Source: Thiotrichaceae bacterium (GTDB lineage: Bacteria > Pseudomonadota > Gammaproteobacteria > Thiotrichales > Thiotrichaceae). From it: DNA of 17,012 nt. The translations under genes were made by a program, and so were the position numbers. Numbering within the stretch: the stretch's first letter is position 1; the number at the start of each line of letters is the position of its first letter. Below the pieces are notes generated by a model. The model was given only the letters and a program-made list of their open reading frames with translations. It did not search any database and was not told the origin of the DNA. Of this stretch, positions 1 through 7,880 are shown piece after piece. The DNA lies in assembly GCA_015494435.1 (NCBI GenBank), contig WGBH01000020.1:1-17012 (forward strand). Reading direction: 5' to 3'.

Positions 1-372
1 TATAAAATAATCATTTACTTATCTATAATATGAAAAAGAAAAACTGGTGAAATTACTGGATAAAAAAAGGCATATTTTTGACATTTTTTATGTCTAGAAA
101 TATTCAATTTACCCCCTAAGTTATTGATTATTTATTTTTAAGGTGCATTAAAAAGACGTTTTTTCATTTAATAATTTCATCTATTTTCACCTGTTTTTAT
201 TCTTCAATATTGATTATAAATAATTAATTAAAAAGAAATATTTTCATTTTTATCCAATCCATTTTTGTTTTCTTGTAATAGGTTAAAAAAAAACCATTTC
301 GACAGCCTAGTTTGTTACCCCGTCGGAACGTTTTAAAGAAGCCTTGCAGAAAACTGTGAGGCTTTATTGCAT
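1..372. other. AT-rich region without a recognisable gene
   Basis: I see no convincing coding sequence here: stops are frequent in all frames and base composition is strongly A/T with homopolymer runs. The only structure that stands out is the hairpin at 339-364. The stretch lies 3' of the IS110-family transposase remnant and may include former IS end sequence, but no target duplication or element boundary could be identified. Confidence 0.5.
339..364 (-). terminator. Hairpin 3' of the IS110 remnant, possible terminator
   Basis: The arms 339-349 and 354-364 pair over 11 positions, two of them G-T wobble on the plus strand, around an AAAA tetraloop. On the minus strand the stem is followed by a short weak T/A stretch (CTTTAAAA), not a clean T-run, so termination is only a possibility. 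It could instead be part of the non-coding end of the decayed IS110-family element. Confidence 0.3.
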
Positions 373-723
373 TTAAGCTAAACGTGTGAACGGGTTTACA
401 AAACCCGTCCAACGAAGTTGATGTTGATTGACATAATATTGCGAGTTTACTTGTATGGCTGTCTCTCGCCCTGATAATGCTTGGGCAACTGTCGTCTTGT
501 TAACGCTGTTATGTTTGAGTTGCTTTCTAATCCAGCAACTCAAGCCATCTGTTTTGTCGCCCACATGATAAATGGCAGATTGTGCACCACTAGGTAACGT
601 AAAGATCGATCTCCCCGTTTTAGAGATACTTCCCAATTTGTTTTTCCCGTCTGAGCCACTATGCATAGGGACGATACCTATACTGGCACTCACAACCATT
701 GCCAACCCGTGAATAATAAACAC
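373..723 (-). pseudogene. IS110-family transposase, C-terminal remnant
   Basis: The translated fragment matches the C-terminal (Transposase_20) domain of IS110/IS1111-type transposases: a block reading SIGIVPMHSGSDGKNKLG followed by SISKTG corresponds to the family's 'W(L/I)G(L/I)VP-hSSGGK-rLGrISKrG', then a helical region ending near QYYVNQHQ. Only about 95 residues of a protein normally over 300 aa remain; the RuvC-like DEDD N-terminal domain is absent. The opening reading frame has no plausible start of its own, and its last codons (GFVNPFTRLA) are encoded by a dispersed palindrome rather than by transposase sequence. The fragment sits immediately behind pelF, where pelG would be expected. 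I infer a decayed insertion; the family call is fairly secure, the subgroup is not. Confidence 0.7.
390..408. repeat. Dispersed 19-nt palindrome, copy 1
   Basis: Perfect 8-bp arms (ACGGGTTT / AAACCCGT) flank a 3-nt centre. The reverse complement matches 18 of 19 positions at 10510-10528, and the preceding GGA and some flanking bases are also shared. It supplies the last codons of the transposase remnant. I interpret it as a small dispersed palindromic repeat of this genome. Confidence 0.6.
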
Positions 724-818
724 CTGCTCCTAACCAAGCTATTTCTAGCATTTTCTGTAGTTCTTTACAGCTAGGAATTATTTTTGTATAAGCTTCTAGC
801 CGTTCAGTATCCCTCATT

Positions 819-2360
819 TTAAGCGGGTGATTCATTACCACCTTTGTCGCTATTTAATACTTTTTGATATAGCCGTTGGTAGTTTTCTAAAAAAGTTTGT
901 TCACTGTAGAGGCTTTCTACACGTGCAATACCTGCTGCTTGAGCTGCATACCAACGCTTTTCGTCGCTAAGTAATGCCATTGCTTCTGTTGCAAGTGCCT
1001 GAGGATTAGCTAAAGGCACTATCGCGCCTGCTTTTCCTCGTTGACGGTCTTCTTCATTAGATCCTTCAATGAGTTCACGACAAGACCCTACATCGGTGGC
1101 AAGGGAGGGCACACCTGCGGCAAAGCCTTCTAATATAACCAGTGGCTGTCCTTCACTGATTGAGCTGAGTGTCAGCAGTCCTGTTTTCGGTAAAATATCA
1201 TCAATATTTTGAAAGCCTAGAAATTTTACTTTTTCTTCAAGTCCAAGTTGTTTTACTAAGGCATAACATTCTGCTGCATATTCTTCTTCCTCTTCAGAAG
1301 GACCTACAATCCAACCTTCGGCCTCAGGTAATTCCTGACATAATAATCCAACCGCACGAATATAGGTTTTAATGTCTTTAATAGGAACGACACGTCCAAG
1401 TAAACAAAGGACAGGTGGAATCGTTTTTCCACGTTTTGCTCTCAATGTCGTTAAATGTTCTAACTTTACCCCATTTGGAATGGCGACCGCTTGTTCAGGT
1501 CTTGCGCCGAGATCTATCTGTTTTAAACGATTTTGTTCATAAAGAGTAACGGTTGTATGACAAGCACTATAGGTAAATCGCCCTAAACTTTCAAAAAACT
1601 GCATCCAAAGTCGTCGAAGATAACTAATATGATCATCCAAACCTGCTTTAAAATACTGATTTGTCTCTTTAATCCAATCTGCTTGATAAAGATCTATTTG
1701 CCGTTCTTTGGTATAAATCCCATGCTCACTCAATAGCAATGGCTTGTTTTGTATCAATTTTAAAAACATCCCAAGGATTCCAGCATAACCTGTAGAAATA
1801 GTATGATAACAATCTGCTTCGGGAATATTCTTTGCAATATCAAGCAATGCTAAAAGCGGAGAATGCATCGCCCTTATCGTCCAAAAATAATCATTAAACG
1901 ATTGCTCAGGACAGTTTTCACGATAGCTTTCGGTAATAAGTTGCCATACCTGCGGGCTGTAAAAAAATTGTTCTATTTTTAACTCATTGATATGAAGGAG
2001 TAATTGCTTGATATTTACTAATTTTTCAATAGGAGGCACTTGTTTGCTTTCAGTCAGAAAGGTGTAAATTTCTTTTAGCTCTACGAGTATTTCTTCATCT
2101 AAGTGATAGGGTTTTGGTGGCTTTAGATCCAAGCATTCATTCAAGAAATGCTTTTCAAAATGACACACATTCGATGGAAATTCAAAATGCATGTCTGCAT
2201 AATGTTCCCGACTGGCTCCAATAAAGACTAGCGCAAATTGATAATGCGGAAGTCCTTGAATTAACTGATGAACCCAGCTTGATACCCCACCTCTTACATA
2301 GGGATAAGTACCTTCTAGGAGCAAGCAAATATCAGCTTTTTTTATTTTATTATTAGTCAT
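819..2360 (-). CDS. pelF: Pel polysaccharide glycosyltransferase PelF
   Basis: PelF is the cytosolic family-4 glycosyltransferase that polymerises the Pel exopolysaccharide from UDP-sugar and works with the PelD-PelE-PelG membrane complex. Counting from a TTG at 2375, the N-terminal DUF3492 signature LLLEGTYPYVRGGVSSWVHQ lies at about residues 19-38, the GT-B nucleotide-binding part begins near LCLLGRVVPIKD (323-334), and the GT4 E-x7-E pair is E408 and E416 in SEGQPLVILEG. The total of 513-518 aa agrees with Pseudomonas PelF (about 507). I prefer the ATG at 2360 because the only longer start is TTG and the conserved part begins well after it. The gene follows pelE by a few bases. Its stop at 819 is followed by no pelG but by an IS110 remnant. 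Confidence 0.92.
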   Translation of the reverse strand: MTNNKIKKADICLLLEGTYPYVRGGVSSWVHQLIQGLPHYQFALVFIGASREHYADMHFEFPSNVCHFEKHFLNECLDLKPPKPYHLDEEILVELKEIYTFLTESKQVPPIEKLVNIKQLLLHINELKIEQFFYSPQVWQLITESYRENCPEQSFNDYFWTIRAMHSPLLALLDIAKNIPEADCYHTISTGYAGILGMFLKLIQNKPLLLSEHGIYTKERQIDLYQADWIKETNQYFKAGLDDHISYLRRLWMQFFESLGRFTYSACHTTVTLYEQNRLKQIDLGARPEQAVAIPNGVKLEHLTTLRAKRGKTIPPVLCLLGRVVPIKDIKTYIRAVGLLCQELPEAEGWIVGPSEEEEEYAAECYALVKQLGLEEKVKFLGFQNIDDILPKTGLLTLSSISEGQPLVILEGFAAGVPSLATDVGSCRELIEGSNEEDRQRGKAGAIVPLANPQALATEAMALLSDEKRWYAAQAAGIARVESLYSEQTFLENYQRLYQKVLNSDKGGNESPA

Positions 2361-2383
2361 AAATGAAGTTTTCAAGAACGCTT

Positions 2384-3268
2384 TTAAGTAGAATATAAAC
2401 GCTCAAGGGGTAATCCTAGGTTAACAGCCTTTATTTGTGCGCGTTGTGCTTGTTTATTTCGCCCTTGATAGCGGAGTATTTTACTAAGCGCTTGAAATGC
2501 ATAGGCTGATTTACTATCAATATGGATGGCATTAATACAATGTTTTTTCGCTTTTTTTAATAAGGCATCGTTACTTTCTGATAATAATCCAATATCAAGT
2601 AAGTGTATGTAATCTTTTGTGATAGTAAGATGTATCTCTGCAATATTATCGTTTTCAGATGCTTGTTTCAATTGGGTTAATTTTTGTTGTAATTCTTTTT
2701 GTAAACGTTCTTCTAATGAACCTTTTAAGCTAAAGGCCATTAAGCGAGCGCTTTCAAAAGGGCTATTCAATGCTTCTTTTAGTAATGTATAGGCTTCTTT
2801 ATCAGGCAAATGACGAGAGGCAACTAATAATTTGAGGTAGGTATCATCATCTAATGTTGAGATAAGATCACGTGTTTTCTTTTGATTACTTGAATGATAT
2901 TGCTTTGGCGCTGAAAAATAACAGACATTTTGATTGGTATTAACTTCTTCCTCTTCTAAATCAGTCTCAATATGTTGCCGTCTTAATGTTTTTCTTATTG
3001 AAAATAGCCATAAAATAATTGCCCCTATCATTGGAATAAAAAAGAGTAAATTGAACCATAGAAATCCATTGATATTTTGTTTTAGAGAAAATCGCGAGAC
3101 TATTTTCTTCCCTATTCGACTTAAGCTGTAAGACGCAATCAGAGTGATAACAAAATGGAAAACTATTAAGTTTGTATTATTGACTATTGAGGGTGCGAGC
3201 CACGCACTAGAAAAAATGCTCATTTGTATAAGCATCAAAAAAATCAGGCTAACGGATAAGGTGGGCAT
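2384..3268 (-). CDS. pelE: Pel biosynthesis membrane protein PelE
   Basis: PelE is an inner-membrane protein with a cytosolic TPR-like domain that links PelD to PelF in the Pel synthase complex. Three hydrophobic stretches occupy roughly residues 8-30, 37-55 and 73-95 (numbered from a GTG at 3280), followed by a basic/acidic linker and an alpha-helical C-terminal half containing repeat-like helices such as AYAFQALSKILRYQGRNKQA. The gene overlaps the 3' end of pelD by about 20 bases and pelF starts just behind it, so the three are almost certainly co-transcribed and translationally coupled. The ATG at 3268 and GTG at 3280 are both possible starts; neither has a strong ribosome binding site. 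Identity rests on position between pelD and pelF plus the membrane/TPR layout, since PelE is poorly conserved in sequence. Confidence 0.8.
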   Translation of the reverse strand: MPTLSVSLIFLMLIQMSIFSSAWLAPSIVNNTNLIVFHFVITLIASYSLSRIGKKIVSRFSLKQNINGFLWFNLLFFIPMIGAIILWLFSIRKTLRRQHIETDLEEEEVNTNQNVCYFSAPKQYHSSNQKKTRDLISTLDDDTYLKLLVASRHLPDKEAYTLLKEALNSPFESARLMAFSLKGSLEERLQKELQQKLTQLKQASENDNIAEIHLTITKDYIHLLDIGLLSESNDALLKKAKKHCINAIHIDSKSAYAFQALSKILRYQGRNKQAQRAQIKAVNLGLPLERLYST

Positions 3269-4601
3269 AGCTAAACTCACTGATATGATTTAAATAACTT
3301 TTTAATGCATATTGATCTGCTTTTTTGCGAAAATGGAGAGGGTTAAATTGAATCTTTTCTTCAGCAAAGTCAGTACCAAATTGTTTTATAAAAGTACTTT
3401 CTAAATTTTGTTGCCATTGCACTGAGTTATCAGCATTAAAAAGTGGCAACAAGATAACAACAGTAATCCCCTGTTTTTTTTGCAATCGCCAAATACGGTT
3501 AGCTCCACGTACCTTGCTAGCAAAAAATGCCTGATATTCTTGTTCATTAGCAGAGGGAGGGATTTCAACCGTCATTAAAGTGACAGACCTCACAGTGTTC
3601 AAAACAATATCAACCGCAGTTGACACTTCAGACAACAATAATTTTGTTTCAGAAATAGGATGCTGAGCATTACTCAATAAATTAGCCACATAACTACTAA
3701 GTAAAGCGAGTAAGTTTAAATTTTGCTGTGTAAAAGCAGAGGATGTCATACGGTTAATAGCAAGAACTCCCCAAAGGTGATGATTATTATCAATAAGAGG
3801 AATAGCCGCTTGCAACTGTGAGTCTGCAAAATCTTCCGATAATGACTTCTGATTTAATTTAATAGACTTTTTACTTTTAACCGCCTCTATAAGCAAAGGA
3901 TCTTGATGTAAATTATCAGGAATCACACCAATACCACCAATAGGCGTTTCTCTGATGACCCCCTCTTTATTGATATGATAAAACGCAGCTGCCTCAAGCC
4001 AATCATATTGTTGCAATATACTACGCATTTTTTTTATCGCCAAAATTAAGCGATCCTTTCTACCACGAGGTTGTTCTAATGATATCTCAAGCAAACGCAA
4101 AGAACCTGCTAATGACTGCGTTGTTGTTACCATTTCCTCCTCTAACTGGCTATAAGAAATATGTAAAAGTTGTAATGCCTGCTCTGATTGACTAGTACTC
4201 TGGCGACAATCTCTCAGCTGCTTTATTTGCTCTTCATTGCGCCTTTTCCAGCGTTGTGTTATCTCACCAATAAAGACCACCAGCAATAAACTTCCCGACA
4301 ACATCTGAATCGCATTGTCTATCATCCCCCATTGAAACTGCGTGACATAAAGCAAACAAACGAAGCTAAATACAAATAGACTCAAAAGACCATACCATGT
4401 GCCATATCGTGAAGATGCTAATACAGGTATAAATATCATCCAAGGAAATGCAGTCTGTAGGAAAAAGATATCTTCTCGACCTAAAAGCCAGATTAAAGAA
4501 GGAATAATTAATGGTAATAAGACAGCTTCAAAGAGAGCCGTTTTATCAGCATCAATATTATTTTTAAAATCAGCTGTGAATACTAATGTGTTAATAACCA
4601 T
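3249..4601 (-). CDS. pelD: Pel regulator PelD with altered c-di-GMP I-site
   Basis: PelD is an inner-membrane receptor for cyclic di-GMP that activates Pel polysaccharide production. The 450-aa product has about four membrane segments between residues 25 and 115, a coiled-coil-like helix near 120-165, a GAF domain around 165-310 (for example AAIPLIDNNHHLWGVLAIN) and a degenerate GGDEF domain from about 315. In that domain the position of the inhibitory-site RxxD motif reads R365-G-A-N368, so the aspartate is replaced by asparagine; the nucleotides 3498-3500 read AAC on the coding strand. The GGDEF active-site loop is also degenerate, as is normal for PelD. The ATG at 4601 has a good Shine-Dalgarno (AAGAGGAAA) just upstream. 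It heads the pelDEF set; no pelABC lies upstream. Confidence 0.88.
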   Translation of the reverse strand: MVINTLVFTADFKNNIDADKTALFEAVLLPLIIPSLIWLLGREDIFFLQTAFPWMIFIPVLASSRYGTWYGLLSLFVFSFVCLLYVTQFQWGMIDNAIQMLSGSLLLVVFIGEITQRWKRRNEEQIKQLRDCRQSTSQSEQALQLLHISYSQLEEEMVTTTQSLAGSLRLLEISLEQPRGRKDRLILAIKKMRSILQQYDWLEAAAFYHINKEGVIRETPIGGIGVIPDNLHQDPLLIEAVKSKKSIKLNQKSLSEDFADSQLQAAIPLIDNNHHLWGVLAINRMTSSAFTQQNLNLLALLSSYVANLLSNAQHPISETKLLLSEVSTAVDIVLNTVRSVTLMTVEIPPSANEQEYQAFFASKVRGANRIWRLQKKQGITVVILLPLFNADNSVQWQQNLESTFIKQFGTDFAEEKIQFNPLHFRKKADQYALKSYLNHISEFSYAHLIR

Positions 4602-4783
4602 TTTCCTCTTAACTCTATACTTAATTTATGGTCACCAGTATCCATCTTTTTCTAATAGATAACCCATTAATGCTGGATTAAGGAGGCACTTTATTCGATA
4701 GGATGCGTTTGTACAGAATTAGGTCACAATAGTCTTCATTCAACGAAGAAAATGATTTTATTTAGCAATACGAACTATCCAAT

Positions 4784-4803
4784 AATTATCATTAATTATC
4801 ATT
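4784..4803. repeat. Tandem 10-bp repeat between pelD and tRNA-Thr
   Basis: The decamer aattatcatt occurs twice back to back. Read on the minus strand it places two GATAAT hexamers exactly ten bases apart, on one face of the helix. This resembles part of a Fur-type hexamer array but lacks the inverted third hexamer, so it is recorded only as a repeat with possible regulatory meaning for the divergent pelD or tRNA promoters. Confidence 0.3.
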
Positions 4804-4836
4804 TTGTAATTTTTTCAAATAATCAGAAAAGAAGGG

Positions 4837-4864
4837 TTGCACTCATTAGAAACTACTATATAAT
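4837..4864 (+). promoter_or_regulatory. Sigma-70 promoter of the tRNA-Thr gene
   Basis: A -35 box TTGCAC at 4837-4842 and a perfect -10 box TATAAT at 4859-4864 are separated by 16 bases. A GC-rich discriminator (GCACGCCTC) follows, as expected for a stringently controlled stable-RNA promoter, and the mature tRNA begins 15 bases after the -10 box. Confidence 0.75.
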
Positions 4865-4878
4865 GCACGCCTCTCAAC

Positions 4879-4954
<76 letters not shown>

Positions 4955-4963
4955 TATTCAGGT

Positions 4964-4985
4964 TTCTGGAGAATATTCTCCAGAA
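4964..4985. repeat. Perfect 22-bp palindrome behind tRNA-Thr
   Basis: The sequence TTCTGGAGAAT is followed directly by its exact reverse complement, beginning 9 bases after the encoded CCA. The transcript could form an uninterrupted hairpin, but no T-run follows on either strand, so it is not a textbook rho-independent terminator. It may be a processing or termination element for the tRNA transcript, or a protein-binding palindrome. Confidence 0.45.
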
Positions 4986-5094
4986 CGCCTTCTAATTCAA
5001 GGATATGGGTAAGTTTTTCAGATTGTTTATCAATACGCAACATTTCAGTCAGTTGCTCTGGATTTTTCCGTTTTCGTTCAATGTTTTTTACTGT

Positions 5095-5441
5095 TTATAA
5101 TGGATTCTGTTGGTAGTCTGAAGTCCCATTCATAGAGGCATGAGCCAGTAAATTCTTCAGCCAATTATCCGCATGACGCTTATTATTTAGTTGTTTAGTA
5201 GGTGATAGTTGTCCATTATGTTTTTTCACCGTTACAGGAGAAGAAGGACAAAAATTTCATAAAGACGTAAAAAGAGTGTTTTTTCAGCCTCTTTAGTGCG
5301 TGCTGTCATGTAAGGCATAAGGAAGACAGGTGTGATCATAAAGGTTACTTTATCGGTTTTAAATTCTATTCGTCCTTTTTTGGGGAAGAGGGAAAGTTTA
5401 GTCGTTTTCCCTAGTGTCCTGTAAGTAAAGGCAACTTTCAA
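5095..5441 (-). pseudogene. Probable transposase remnant with internal deletion
   Basis: Two disconnected pieces lie in different frames. The first (5441 down to about 5250) contains the block ITPVFLMPYMTARTKEAEKT followed by LFLRLYEI. The second (about 5225 down to 5095) contains LSPTKQLNNKRHADNWLKNL followed by LAHASMNG and then a stop. From memory they resemble the N-terminal and C-terminal ends of one family of DDE-type transposases, with the whole catalytic middle missing; this could not be verified by search. There is no credible start codon upstream (the first piece opens with TTG after stops), no ribosome binding site, and the sequence between the pieces is frameshifted. I see nothing else in the stretch 4986-5476. 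Confidence 0.4.
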
Positions 5442-5476
5442 AATTTACTGCTAGTATGTTGTACCACTAGAATCCA

Positions 5477-6181
5477 TTACAAACAGGCAATTTCTTCTAG
5501 TTTTATTAAATCACACAAATACTGATTAGGTTCTGTAGTAATAATTAAGCGCTGGCGTTTGAATTCTGCAATGGTTCGACTTGCTGTTTCTGTTGTGATT
5601 GCGAGCATTGCACCCATATCTTCTCGACTAAATAAAGAACAGCTATTTTTACCATAGCGTTTACTTAATTTTAAAATCAAGCGAGCGACACGTTTTTTAG
5701 CTGAGCCTGTAGAAAGTTCTGTTACCCAGCTATCTGCTTCCTTCAAAGCATGTTGCCAGCGCACCATTAACTCTCGATAAAGGTGTGGATTTTTAACAGA
5801 AAGTTCTTCGACTGCGCTAGTAGGATAACGACATACTTCTGCTGTTTGCAGGACAATAGCATCATGTTCATAATTGCCATCAAGCAAAGTCTCTAACCCA
5901 AGTACATCTGAGTCACCTAAAATGCGAACAATGCGTTGATTTCCATCAGGTAAATATTGAACCAGCTTGACTAAACCAGTTCGCAAAGTGTACATATATT
6001 TGGGAGTATCGCCGACTCCGTATATTTTAGTCCCAATACTCAAATTAAATTGATCAATCGGTTTATGCAGGGAGTGAAAATCCTCTTCGGTTAAACCAGC
6101 AAATAATACGGAATTACGTAATGTGCAACGATTACAGTCAGCAGAACCTTGCCATGCTTGCTTTAAACTAATATGCGTCAT
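5477..6181 (-). CDS. Crp/Fnr-family transcriptional regulator, Fnr-like
   Basis: This 234-aa protein has a cyclic-nucleotide-binding-type sensor domain (about residues 28-140), a dimerisation helix and a C-terminal winged helix-turn-helix (about 184-213, FSREDMGAMLAITTETASRT). The recognition helix keeps E199, S202 and R203, the E--SR pattern that in FNR reads TTGAT half sites. Of FNR's four iron-sulfur cysteines, C16, C19 and C117 align with C20, C23 and C122, but the place of C29 is V25. It may therefore hold a modified cluster, sense redox differently, or have lost cluster binding. The ATG shares one base with the stop codon of ybiT (TAATG), implying translational coupling. The target genes are unknown; a role in oxygen or redox control is inference. 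Confidence 0.85.
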   Translation of the reverse strand: MTHISLKQAWQGSADCNRCTLRNSVLFAGLTEEDFHSLHKPIDQFNLSIGTKIYGVGDTPKYMYTLRTGLVKLVQYLPDGNQRIVRILGDSDVLGLETLLDGNYEHDAIVLQTAEVCRYPTSAVEELSVKNPHLYRELMVRWQHALKEADSWVTELSTGSAKKRVARLILKLSKRYGKNSCSLFSREDMGAMLAITTETASRTIAEFKRQRLIITTEPNQYLCDLIKLEEIACL

Positions 6182-7773
6182 TATAATCCTTGACTTTGTA
6201 AGTACTCATCATAAGTCCCTTGAAAATCAATAATACCTTCGGGAGTTATTTCAATAATACGAGTCGCAATGGAGGAGACAAACTCACGGTCATGAGAAAC
6301 AAACAATAAAGTTCCTTTATAATTTTCTAGTGCAAGATTAAGTGATTCGATTGATTCCATATCTAAGTGATTCGTTGGTTCATCCATTAGCATAATATTC
6401 GGTTTTTGCAGAATTAGCTTACCAAATAACATTCTGCCTTGTTCACCACCTGAAATCACTTTGACTGATTTTTCACTATCTGCTTTAGAAAATAATAAAC
6501 GTCCTAAAGTGCCACGAACCACTTGTTCATCATCGTCTTCACCACGCCAACGATTCATCCAATCAAAAAGGCTAATATCTTCTGCAAAATCAACTGCATG
6601 ATCTTGTGCGTAATAGCCAATATTAGCATTTTCTGACCATTTTATCTTGCCTGTAGTTAGTTCTAAATCGCCATTAAGACAACGTAATAAGGTTGTTTTG
6701 CCGACCCCATTAGCGCCTATAATAGCAATACGCTCGCCAACTTGAACCATTAAATCAAAATCTTTAAATAAAGCAGGCTCATCATCATAGTGTTTGCTTA
6801 AATTTTCAACCTCCAAAGCCTGACGGAACAGTTTTTTCTCTATTTCAAAGCGAATATATGGATTAACTCGGCTAGAAACCTTGACTTCCGCTAGTTCTAT
6901 TTTATCGATTTGTCGAGCACGTGAGGTAGCTTGTTTAGCTTTGGATGCATTGGCAGAGAAACGACTCACAAATTCTTTTAGTTCTGCAATCTTTGCTTTC
7001 TTTTTGGCATTATCAGACAGCAAACGCTCACGCGCTTGGGTAGCTGCAAACATATATTCATCATAATTTCCAGGATAAAGGCGTAATTCCCCATAATCCA
7101 AATCGGCCATATGGGTACAAACAGTATTTAAGAAATGGCGATCATGCGAGATAATAACCATGGTACTTTTGCGCTCTACAATAATATTTTCTAACCAACG
7201 AATGGTATTAATATCAAGGTTGTTAGTCGGCTCATCAAGCAATAAAATATCAGGATCAGCAAATAATGCTTGTGCTAATAAGACGCGCAGTTTCCAACCA
7301 GGTGCAACGGCACTCATCAAACCTGTGTGCTGCTCAAGCGGAATACCCACCCCTAATAATAATTCACCTGCTCTTGACTCTGCGGTATAGCCATCCATTT
7401 CGCCAAACTGAATTTCCAAATCAGCCACCAGCATCCCTTCTTCTTCGCTCATCTCAGGCAAAGAGTAAATGCGATCACGTTCCTCTTTAACCTTCCAAAG
7501 CCTAGTATCCCCCTTAATAACGGTGTCAAGGACAGTAAATTCTTCAAAAGCAAACTGATCTTGTCCCAAAACCGCAAAAGTTTCATCAGGATCCATAGAA
7601 ACATTGCCTGCTGTAGGTTCTAATTCACCTGATAAAATTTTCATAAAGGTCGATTTACCGCAACCATTGGCACCAATTAAACCATAACGGTGACCCTGAC
7701 CAAATTTGACAGAGATATTTTCAAACAGAGGCTTCGCCCCAAATTGCATAGTGATATTGGCAGTAGAAATCAT
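6181..7773 (-). CDS. ybiT: ABC-F family ATPase YbiT
   Basis: YbiT belongs to the ABC-F proteins, soluble twin-ATPase factors that act on ribosomes rather than transporters. From the ATG at 7773 the product is 530 aa. The first ATPase has Walker A GANGCGKST (34-42) and Walker B LLLDEPTNN (177-185); where an LSGGQ signature is usual it reads VAPGWKLR, as in E. coli YbiT. A basic linker (about 240-310, containing SRFSANASKAKQATSRARQI) follows, then a second ATPase with GANGVGKTT (353-361), ISGGEQGR and LMDEPTNHLD. Collinearity with E. coli YbiT is very high throughout. A longer start at 7809 is possible, but its ATG would sit in the loop of a hairpin and conservation begins at MISTANITMQF. The downstream Fnr-like gene overlaps its stop. 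Confidence 0.93.
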   Translation of the reverse strand: MISTANITMQFGAKPLFENISVKFGQGHRYGLIGANGCGKSTFMKILSGELEPTAGNVSMDPDETFAVLGQDQFAFEEFTVLDTVIKGDTRLWKVKEERDRIYSLPEMSEEEGMLVADLEIQFGEMDGYTAESRAGELLLGVGIPLEQHTGLMSAVAPGWKLRVLLAQALFADPDILLLDEPTNNLDINTIRWLENIIVERKSTMVIISHDRHFLNTVCTHMADLDYGELRLYPGNYDEYMFAATQARERLLSDNAKKKAKIAELKEFVSRFSANASKAKQATSRARQIDKIELAEVKVSSRVNPYIRFEIEKKLFRQALEVENLSKHYDDEPALFKDFDLMVQVGERIAIIGANGVGKTTLLRCLNGDLELTTGKIKWSENANIGYYAQDHAVDFAEDISLFDWMNRWRGEDDDEQVVRGTLGRLLFSKADSEKSVKVISGGEQGRMLFGKLILQKPNIMLMDEPTNHLDMESIESLNLALENYKGTLLFVSHDREFVSSIATRIIEITPEGIIDFQGTYDEYLQSQGL

Positions 7774-7798
7774 GAGTATATTCGCGCTTAAGTAGTTA

Positions 7799-7825
7799 GG
7801 AATAAGCATTCAATCGGCTTATTCC
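7799..7825 (-). promoter_or_regulatory. Hairpin in the ybiT leader
   Basis: GGAATAAG at 7799-7806 pairs perfectly with CTTATTCC at 7818-7825 around an 11-base loop. It lies between the likely promoter and the preferred ATG at 7773, and its loop contains an alternative in-frame ATG (7809). It has no T-run, so it would act as a leader structure affecting start choice or mRNA stability if it acts at all. Confidence 0.35.
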
Positions 7826-7851
7826 TTATGAATTTAAATGAACAGGCAGGG

Positions 7852-7880
7852 AATTTAGCTTGTCGGGAGAAAAAGCTCAA
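7852..7880 (-). promoter_or_regulatory. Candidate promoter of ybiT and the Fnr-like gene
   Basis: On the minus strand TTGAGC (7875-7880) and TAAATT (7852-7857) are separated by 17 bases, matching three to four positions of each sigma-70 box with ideal spacing. It is the best candidate in the roughly 200-base gap behind dut, which otherwise holds only short inverted repeats (for example TCCAAG/CTTGGA at about 7943-7963). Confidence 0.35.

Noticed and set aside
224..412. 62-codon minus-strand frame at the AT-rich left end
   Set aside because: No recognisable domain or ribosome binding site, composition of AT-rich spacer, and it overlaps the end of the IS110 remnant.
659..841. Possible start of pelG behind pelF
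   Set aside because: The frame begins in the right place but shows none of the PelG N-terminal pattern (MAGIGF-type start, membrane helices) and enters transposase sequence out of frame.
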